From Nonlabens sp. MB-3u-79 (GTDB taxonomy: Bacteria > Bacteroidota > Bacteroidia > Flavobacteriales > Flavobacteriaceae), in assembly GCF_002831625.1 (NCBI RefSeq), contig NZ_CP025116.1, forward strand, positions 1,874,501 to 1,938,500: a stretch of DNA of 64,000 nucleotides. The letters run 5' to 3'. Positions 61,127-64,000 of the stretch are shown piece by piece (the first letter of the stretch is position 1; the number at the start of each line of letters is the position of its first letter). The notes beneath the pieces are model-generated. The model did not search any database. It was not told where the DNA came from and saw nothing but the letters and a program-made list of their open reading frames with translations. The translations under genes and the position numbers were made by a program.

Positions 61127-62203
61127 TTATTGAATGGACACTTTTGCCCCGTTGAAAAGTTTGCCGTTTGCAGTGAGAATAAAGCTCTCCTCTACATTGA
61201 GTCCAGATAGCACCTCTACCTGATCACCTACATTTCTACCCAATCGCAACCATCTTAACAAGGCTGTATTGCTCTCGCTTACGGTGTAAACGCCAGAGAG
61301 CTGCCCGTTGGTGACCAGTGCAGATGTAGGGATCAACATACTGTTGTTGGTGGCCTTTCTCTCTACAGGGAAATTTACTGTAGCAAACATTCCTGATAGT
61401 ACTGGCACCTCTGTTTTGTCTAAGGCAATTTTCACTAAGTACTGACCGCCGGTTTGCTGGGCAGAAGTGCTTACTTCTTTCACGCTACCAGCAAGTGTTT
61501 TATCGATAGAGCTGATCATCACATTCACTTTAGTGCCTGATATGATTTGCGATATTTCGCTTTCTGGAACTAGTGCCATCACTTCAAAATTGCCCGGAGC
61601 TTCTATGGAAATAAGCGGCTGTCCTGGATTTGCCATATCGCCTTTCTTCACATTCTTACTGGTAATAACACCGCTAAATGGTGCAGTTATATTGGTATAA
61701 GCAAGTTGTGCATTGATTTCATTTTTCATTTGCTTTGCACTTTCTAATCGTGCTTTTGCCATATTAAAATTGGCCGTCATATCATCCAGTTCCTTTTGTG
61801 ATGCGCTATTCTCAGCAAACAAGTTTTTAAAACGATTGTAGTCTTTTTGAGCATTGTTAAAGGCGACGGTAGCTTCTGTGATACCCGCATTTATTTGGGC
61901 TCTTTGGGCCTGTAAATCGGTATTGTTGATGGAAATCAATAATTGTCCTTCATTCACTTGATCACCAACATTTGCAGCAACGCTGTTGACATAACCCATC
62001 ATACGTGTGCTTAATTGTGCGCTGTTTGCAGCTTGTACTTTACCGCTTACTGCTAGAAAAGAACTGTTGGTGTTATCGGTAACAGCTTGCACTGTGACAG
62101 GAATTGCTTCCGTAAGGTTTTCTATAGTGGAAGCCTTTTTGTCACCACAACTTGTGGCGAGTAAAGCAATAAGTATGCTGCTTATGATATATATGTTTTT
62201 CAT
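61127..62203 (-). CDS. RND efflux adaptor (membrane-fusion lipoprotein)
   Basis: A 358-aa periplasmic adaptor. MKNIYIISSILIALLATSC (Cys19) is a lipoprotein signal; then a barrel-sandwich half (VAANVGDQVNEGQLLISINN), a helical hairpin (about 85-150), and the returning half with YTNITAPFSGVITSKNVKKG. The C-terminal domain ends with GLNVEESFILTANGKLFNGA. It bridges the AcrB-like pump to the TolC-family protein encoded 57 bases upstream. Confidence 0.92.
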   Translation of the reverse strand: MKNIYIISSILIALLATSCGDKKASTIENLTEAIPVTVQAVTDNTNSSFLAVSGKVQAANSAQLSTRMMGYVNSVAANVGDQVNEGQLLISINNTDLQAQRAQINAGITEATVAFNNAQKDYNRFKNLFAENSASQKELDDMTANFNMAKARLESAKQMKNEINAQLAYTNITAPFSGVITSKNVKKGDMANPGQPLISIEAPGNFEVMALVPESEISQIISGTKVNVMISSIDKTLAGSVKEVSTSAQQTGGQYLVKIALDKTEVPVLSGMFATVNFPVERKATNNSMLIPTSALVTNGQLSGVYTVSESNTALLRWLRLGRNVGDQVEVLSGLNVEESFILTANGKLFNGAKVSIQ

Positions 62204-62260
62204 TCTTTTTGTTTTATAGTGAGCTAGTATCTAAATGTTTTATGGGATCGTCGATTGATA

Positions 62261-63571
62261 TTATGTTGTTTTAGTCAAAAAGTTGAGGTAGGCTTGTGCA
62301 TAATTGAACTCAAAAATGGTTTGATAGTATTCCATCTGTTTTTGAGCAAATTGTGTTTCGGCACCTAATAAGTCTGAAGTTTTTTCAAGACCTTCTTTAA
62401 ATCGATTGGTACGTATGCGCAATGATTCCTGAGACTGTTCTAAAGCGAGTTCAGATAGTTTTAATCTGTTACCGGCATCGGTAAGCATGCGCAGTGCTTT
62501 GTTGAGCTCGAGTTTGCTTTGTGATATATATCGCTCATATTCCAGCTTTGATTTCTCTAGTGTGGCTTTACTTTTTTGGGCTTGACCTATGCGTTGAGAT
62601 CCTTTAAAAAGATCCCAACTCAATTGTGCCCCAACCACATAGCCATTGGTACTAGCTTGAAAGAGGTTGTCATCATATAATTCGTAAGATCCAAAGGCGT
62701 TCAATCTAGGTAGAAAAGCCATTTTATCTGCTTTGTTTGCAGCCTCGTAAGCATTGGTAGCCAGCTGCATTGCTCTGATATCTGATCTGTTTTCTGAGAA
62801 GTCATTTTCTTTAACCCTAATGGTTTGCACAGCGAGACTATCGCTAGGTTGATATACGACATAACTTTCATCATTCATTAAAAAGGATAAGTAGTTAGAA
62901 GCGTTTTGAACATTGCTTTGCGCGGTTTGTAGCTGGTTTTGAACTTCTGTAACACGCACCTCGACGTTAAGTACATCAGCACGTTGTAAATAACCTTGCT
63001 TAAATCTGTCTTGAGCAAGTTTTAAATTTGCTCTGGCAGCTTCTTCTGCTTTTTCTAAGACTGCGACTCCTTTATAAGCCAATTGCAATTGCATATATGC
63101 TTTTTCGACTTCAAAAGAGAAGTATTCCTCCGTACGTTGTCTTTTTAATGACATGGCTTCCATAGAAGCTCGAGCTGCTTTGCGCTGATACAAGCCGTCT
63201 AAGTTGATCAATGGCTGCTGCACCTCTAATACCGTAGCAAAGTTTTGAACGCGGTCTGGATTGTTTAACAAGTCTGGATTAAAATCATTTTGGGTTAAAA
63301 CCCCTTGATTCAGTTTAGATCCAAATGCCATCAATGGATTGGTTGTTAAAATTCCGGTATGGCTGGCAGTTATATTGGGTAAAAACACCGCCTTGGTCTG
63401 ATTGAAATCAGCTTTTGCCTCCATAAATTCCTGTTGCGAAATTTTAATAGAGCTGTTGTTTTTAGTGACCTTTATAGCAACTTCTTCTTTAGAAATCAAG
63501 ACCGTTTGTTGTGCAAACACTTGTGATACAGTCGCAATACTGACTATTATAAAAACTATAATTTTCTTCAT
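62261..63571 (-). CDS. TolC-family outer-membrane protein
   Basis: A 436-aa outer-membrane channel with a signal peptide (about 1-20, ending VFAQQ) and two OEP repeats rich in coiled-coil helices; QQPLINLDGLYQRKAARASM and SWDLFKGSQRIGQAQKSKAT are typical. It is the first gene of a four-gene operon (TolC, adaptor, pump, DUF2892). The promoter TACTTTTG at 63589-63596 and a Crp-type palindrome upstream control it. Confidence 0.92.
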   Translation of the reverse strand: MKKIIVFIIVSIATVSQVFAQQTVLISKEEVAIKVTKNNSSIKISQQEFMEAKADFNQTKAVFLPNITASHTGILTTNPLMAFGSKLNQGVLTQNDFNPDLLNNPDRVQNFATVLEVQQPLINLDGLYQRKAARASMEAMSLKRQRTEEYFSFEVEKAYMQLQLAYKGVAVLEKAEEAARANLKLAQDRFKQGYLQRADVLNVEVRVTEVQNQLQTAQSNVQNASNYLSFLMNDESYVVYQPSDSLAVQTIRVKENDFSENRSDIRAMQLATNAYEAANKADKMAFLPRLNAFGSYELYDDNLFQASTNGYVVGAQLSWDLFKGSQRIGQAQKSKATLEKSKLEYERYISQSKLELNKALRMLTDAGNRLKLSELALEQSQESLRIRTNRFKEGLEKTSDLLGAETQFAQKQMEYYQTIFEFNYAQAYLNFLTKTT

Positions 63572-63588
63572 TGTTATAAATTGATAGA

Positions 63589-63633
63589 CAAAAGTAGCTC
63601 ACCTAATTAAAGTTTTATGTGACCTATGTCACA
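63589..63633 (-). promoter_or_regulatory. Crp/Fnr-type operator plus -7 element, tolC-RND operon
   Basis: The perfect palindrome TGTGACCTATGTCACA (63618-63633, core 63620-63631) lies 23 bases upstream of TACTTTTG (63589-63596) on the minus strand, placing it near -41.5. The TGTGA arms look like a Crp site. Confidence 0.7.
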
Positions 63634-63708
63634 CAGCTCTAAAAAAAATAGTCCAATCCCAATTTTATAAGATTCGTTTGAAGTGCATGCCTTAAATTTA
63701 CGGATTCT

Positions 63709-64000
63709 ATGGATTCACTTACTCAAATAGTATTAGGGGCAGCTGTTGGTGAAGCTGTTTTAGGAAAAAAAATAGGGAACAAAGCGATGCTCTATGGAGC
63801 TATTGCTGGAACTATACCGGACTTAGATGTAGCGGCTTCCTACTTTACAGATACGGTAACCGCTCTTTCCATACACCGCGGATTCACACATTCTATTGTG
63901 TTTTCGGTACTTTTTGCACCCATTCTAGGTTGGTTGGTTTCTCGTTATGAGACCTATAAAGATTTTAAAGGTTGGTCGTGGTTGTTTTTTTGGGCATTTG
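63709..64000 (+). CDS. YdjM/DUF457-type membrane protein (partial)
   Basis: The first 97 residues of a membrane-bound metal-dependent hydrolase of the YdjM family; the gene runs past the window end. MDSLTQIVLGAAVGEAVLGK and GTIPDLDVAASYFTDTVTAL, then HRGFTHSI, are diagnostic: the Asp/His set is thought to bind metal. Members have four or more membrane helices; the in vivo substrate is unknown. It diverges from the tolC operon and shares its regulatory region. Confidence 0.88.
   Translation, partial: MDSLTQIVLGAAVGEAVLGKKIGNKAMLYGAIAGTIPDLDVAASYFTDTVTALSIHRGFTHSIVFSVLFAPILGWLVSRYETYKDFKGWSWLFFWAF

Overview
The window is a chromosome segment of a marine-type member of the Bacteroidetes, family Flavobacteriaceae. 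Evidence: promoters of the Bacteroidetes form TAnnTTTG, a type IX secretion (Por) sorting domain, a TonB receptor paired with a DUF4249 lipoprotein, HYC_CC_PP and DUF2911 proteins, split transketolase, low GC and AT-rich spacers. A 16-bp palindrome, CGCTTTCGCGAAAGCG, occurs nine times in perfect form and in several near-perfect forms; such repeats mark some marine flavobacterial genomes. I cannot name the species from sequence alone.

Layout. 1-9.2 kb is housekeeping: split transketolase, tgt, an LptF/G permease, an EamA transporter, accA, dnaB and a secreted protein of unknown role. 9.15-11.1 kb is a scarred accessory patch: an Rhs C-terminal remnant, small membrane and lipoprotein genes, and a REP-associated transposase (RAYT) flanked by an inverted pair of REP sequences, all bracketed by a copy of the preceding gene's last bases. 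11.3-18.3 kb holds a secreted M14 peptidase, hemN, a C1q-like surface protein, a dead Crp/Fnr regulator and a universal stress protein. 18.7-28.5 kb is mixed housekeeping with tRNA-Ser, a TonB receptor/DUF4249 pair, oxidoreductases and apt. At 28.6-30.9 kb a tRNA-Arg has a duplicated 3' end next to a serine-recombinase fragment and a truncated Fic gene, the remains of an integrative element. 31-33.4 kb is a bifunctional penicillin-binding protein.

33.8-44.5 kb is a stress and fermentation block: an eRF1-like small protein, a dicarboxylate or glutamate symporter, an aldo/keto reductase, a broken gene heading an operon with an ArsC-like protein, pta and ackA, then a P1B-4 metal ATPase facing them. 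44.5-57.4 kb is a copper resistance cluster on the + strand: HYC_CC_PP protein, CusA, a stray four-helix-bundle protein, CusC, a metal-binding lipoprotein, CopA, a DUF2911 lipoprotein, a PepSY protein and CusB. 57.4-63.6 kb is a second, complete RND system (TolC, adaptor, pump, DUF2892) on the - strand, followed by the start of a YdjM-like membrane protein.

The most interesting signal is regulatory. Five promoters (hemN, uspA, the 126-aa stress protein, the pta-ackA operon and the tolC-RND operon) each carry a Crp/Fnr-type palindrome TGAY-N4-RTCA exactly 23 or 24 bases upstream of a TAnnTTTR -7 element. This is the geometry of a class II activator site near -41.5 and ties haem synthesis, acetate fermentation, stress proteins and an efflux pump into one candidate low-oxygen regulon.
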